A stretch of DNA of 64,000 nt from an uncultured Siphonobacter sp. (GTDB taxonomy: Bacteria > Bacteroidota > Bacteroidia > Cytophagales > Spirosomataceae), in assembly GCA_913775095.1 (NCBI GenBank), contig CAJYIW010000018.1, positions 62,001 to 126,000 of the forward strand, read 5' to 3'. Below are positions 61,749 to 64,000 of this stretch, in pieces. Position 1 is the first letter of the stretch. Each line of letters starts with the position of its first letter. The position numbers and the translations under genes were made by a program. Below the pieces are notes generated by a model. The model was not told where the DNA came from, searched no databases, and saw only the letters and a program-made list of their open reading frames with translations.

Positions 61749-63944
61749 TTATTTCGTTCCGATGTATCGCTCGAAAAATTCGTAAATCCGTAATATCCGG
61801 TCCATGCGTTGACGAACGTTACCCGTGCGGCTCAGCTCGTGCGTAGCTCCGGGCATTCGAACGTATTCCACGTCCTTACCCATGATTTTCATGGATTTAT
61901 ACATCATTTCGGATTGAATGACTCCCGTCCGTAAATCATTTTCGCCGTGTTTGATTAACAAAGGCGTACGAATCTGCTCGACGAAGGTATAAGGAGAGTT
62001 GGCCTCCAGCACCCGATCCGTTTTATCCAGCCAGGGATACTGAAAATAGTTGGGTACGAGCCGCCAGGCATTTCCCTCACCCAGAAAAGTCGTTAAATCA
62101 TAGACGCCACGCTGGGAGAAAGCGGCCTTGAACCGATGGTCGTGCCCCACGATCCAGGCCGTCAGGTAACCGGCATAACTACCGCCCGTAATCACCTGAC
62201 GCGAAGTATCAGCCCAGGACTCTTTCGCGGCTTCGCTGGCCGCCCGCAGTACGTCAGAAGCCGGTCCGGTTCCCCAGTCTTTGATGTTTCCCCGTTGGAA
62301 ATCAATGCCGTAACCGCCCGAACCCCGAGGATTGGCGTAAACGACTCCGTATCCTTGGGAGCAAAAGAACTGAAACTCGTGCCACATACTGGCTTCGCCG
62401 GGACCCCACATGGCCGTGGGTCCCCCGTGCATGTTCAGTAATAAAGGATATTTTTTTCCGGCCTGAAGATTGGCGGGTTTCATGATCCAGTACTCTACGG
62501 TCTGACCTTTTTCATTCTGAAACGTGCGTTTTTCGGGAATACTGAGGGTCTTCTTTGAAACCCATTCATTCAGATTCGTTAACTTCTGAGCGGATTGCAC
62601 GGCTTTCTTCAACTCGGCTGTTGACAATTCCGCAGCCTTTCCTTTTTTAGCGGTTCCGGCTACTGAAGTCCAGTAGACTTCGTTAGGTGCCGTCACCTGC
62701 GTTTTCACGAAGATGAGCTTATCGCCTTTCAGGTCAAAATCCAGAATACCGGAGTTAAAATCTGATAAGGTTTCCACTTGATTACTGCTGGCGTTGATGC
62801 GGTACAGAGGTTCTCCCCCGTTCGAAGCGGCCGTGAAATACACGTATTTCGAATCCCCTGACCAGACGAAGCCCGAGGCAGCCCGATCAAAGGCAATGGG
62901 CGTTGGTTTGGCTTCTCCCGTGGTATTCATGAGGTGCACCTGAGCCATATTCACGCCTTCAGCGGGCGAGGTCAGAACGACCATCTTCTTTCCGTCTTTT
63001 GAAATCGACGAAGCCATGGCCCGCTGATTCTGGGGGACGAAGAAATCTTTCTGCTCACCCGTTTCCGCTGAAATCTGAATAATCTTGCTGGTCTGCTCGC
63101 GATCCGGGTGAATCGTCGATTGCTGACCCGTGGTTGCAAACAGTATTTTCCCATCCGTACTCCAGCCCGCGGGCTGTACGGATTTAAAACCCGTGGTTAG
63201 TACTTTGGGCTGGGCTCCTTCCGCCAGGTCAACCACGCAAATGTGGCTAAACGTTAACTCGGGTTGCGTGGTGGCTTCGCCCTGAAAATTCAGGCGGTTG
63301 ATCACCTTCGCTTTTTTATCCGTTACATCCTGATCCAGAAACGCCCGGATTTCGGCTATGGACCCGTCGGGGTTCGGCTTTACTTTTGGATCAGTCTTCA
63401 GGAAGTTGTTATCCCTGAAACCGGGTTTTTCGTACGCCCACTGAGGCACCGCTTTGGCAGGATTAAACAAGCTGTCTTTCAATAGCTCGTTCATCCCCAA
63501 CCCTACGGAAAAGGCAACTTTTGACCGATCCGGCGACAGGTACGCAGCTCCGATGCCGTATTTCCAGTTGGTCAGCTGTTTCGGTTCGCCGCCTTCGAGG
63601 GATAATTGAAACAACTGTAGTTTGCCTTTCACGGGTCGCATGAACAGCAGTGTTTTTTCATCCTTCCAGATTCCGCGGCTGACGCTTTCTTCGCCCTGCG
63701 TCAACTGCCGGGCGGGGTTTTTGAAATCTGTAATCCACAAATGCGTGCGGTAGGTATATTCCCATTTTTTTTCGTCATCCGGCTGAGTAGTCTGCACGGC
63801 ATAAATGGCCTGAGAACCATTGGGCGAAAGCGAAACCCCGGAAGCGGATTTCAGACGGGTAAGGTCCGTAACAGTAATTTTTTCATTCTGGCTCCAGCCC
63901 AGATACGGCAGAACCGTAAGGATCAATAAAAATCTAAACTTCAT
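61749..63944 (-). CDS. S9 family peptidase (acylaminoacyl-peptidase/prolyl oligopeptidase type)
   Basis: 731 aa. Signal peptide MKFRFLLILTVLPYLGWSQ, then a WD40-like beta-propeller (about 30-450) and an alpha/beta hydrolase domain. Catalytic Ser 589 in TGGSYAGYLTAW, Asp in KHGENDLRTGV, His in MPGATHEL. PGGLW-type oxyanion region NMHGGPTAMWGPGEASMW. Cleaves short peptides, likely in the periplasm. The family consensus GGSYGG reads GGSYAG here. Starts 56 bases from the window edge. Confidence 0.95.
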   Translation of the reverse strand: MKFRFLLILTVLPYLGWSQNEKITVTDLTRLKSASGVSLSPNGSQAIYAVQTTQPDDEKKWEYTYRTHLWITDFKNPARQLTQGEESVSRGIWKDEKTLLFMRPVKGKLQLFQLSLEGGEPKQLTNWKYGIGAAYLSPDRSKVAFSVGLGMNELLKDSLFNPAKAVPQWAYEKPGFRDNNFLKTDPKVKPNPDGSIAEIRAFLDQDVTDKKAKVINRLNFQGEATTQPELTFSHICVVDLAEGAQPKVLTTGFKSVQPAGWSTDGKILFATTGQQSTIHPDREQTSKIIQISAETGEQKDFFVPQNQRAMASSISKDGKKMVVLTSPAEGVNMAQVHLMNTTGEAKPTPIAFDRAASGFVWSGDSKYVYFTAASNGGEPLYRINASSNQVETLSDFNSGILDFDLKGDKLIFVKTQVTAPNEVYWTSVAGTAKKGKAAELSTAELKKAVQSAQKLTNLNEWVSKKTLSIPEKRTFQNEKGQTVEYWIMKPANLQAGKKYPLLLNMHGGPTAMWGPGEASMWHEFQFFCSQGYGVVYANPRGSGGYGIDFQRGNIKDWGTGPASDVLRAASEAAKESWADTSRQVITGGSYAGYLTAWIVGHDHRFKAAFSQRGVYDLTTFLGEGNAWRLVPNYFQYPWLDKTDRVLEANSPYTFVEQIRTPLLIKHGENDLRTGVIQSEMMYKSMKIMGKDVEYVRMPGATHELSRTGNVRQRMDRILRIYEFFERYIGTK

Positions 63945-64000
63945 AGGAAAGAAGAAGAGTTTACGGGTTAGGTTAGGTCCCTGATGGGTTTCTGAATAAA

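Overview
The window looks like a chromosomal segment from a Bacteroidota bacterium, most likely Cytophagales (Spirosoma/Siphonobacter-like). The evidence is a SusC/SusD pair, many TonB-linked and lipoprotein products, a TACTTTTG-type -7 promoter box (Bacteroidota consensus TTTG-N19-21-TAnnTTTG) in front of several genes, few Shine-Dalgarno sites, and Bacteroidota-restricted families (HYC_CC_PP, HMA-AraC regulator). The genus is a guess. I see no phage, transposase, CRISPR, rRNA or tRNA. Gene density is high and most genes are housekeeping or metabolic.

Layout. 1-3.2 kb: a truncated PLP-homeostasis gene, a membrane coiled-coil protein, and the rpsF-rpsR-rplI ribosomal operon. 3.4-10 kb: a TPP-riboswitch thiamine operon thiS-thiC-thiD-thiE-thiG-thiH-thiF(rhodanese fusion), met tail to tail by a degenerate ThiE/TenI paralogue and a hot-dog protein. 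11-15 kb: rfbC, pyrF, a GT-C glycosyltransferase and a kinase-like protein. 15-19 kb: a GH13 glucosidase and a duplicated DUF4394 lipoprotein. 19-29.8 kb: mixed enzymes (M3 peptidase, HD hydrolase, YpdA-like reductase, deoC, a sugar isomerase) plus a lipoprotein/ATP-grasp pair resembling E. coli YgiB-YgiC. 29.8-35.4 kb: a six-gene minus-strand locus that looks devoted to copper: HYC_CC_PP protein, TonB receptor, HMA-AraC regulator, His/Met-rich outer-membrane barrel, Csp copper-storage protein and a periplasmic HMA protein. 35.6-48.7 kb: a FucP-like transporter, HAD phosphatase, two-component system, OmpA/DUF937 protein, metG, mog, a Q/N-rich protein, DJ-1/PfpI, VOC and MFS genes. 49-58.2 kb: a mannan-type polysaccharide locus (SSS symporter, GH26, SusD, SusC) with a divergent AraC regulator. 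58.2-64 kb: a gluconate-dehydrogenase-subunit-3/GMC oxidoreductase pair, a phosphodiester glycosidase and an S9 peptidase.

The pattern that gene annotation does not explain is in the gaps. Many intergenic gaps, mostly between co-directional genes, hold imperfect inverted repeats built from a few short words (AAACTGAAAACTG, AACAACCAACAAC, GAATGAATGA, AACTCAAAACCC, AAGTTTGAAAA). Two further hairpin families are present: a GCTGCCAGC element with five copies and a CCCCGGAT-type element with perfect 25-bp arms. Two genes also have promoter boxes so close to the start codon that leaderless mRNAs are predicted.
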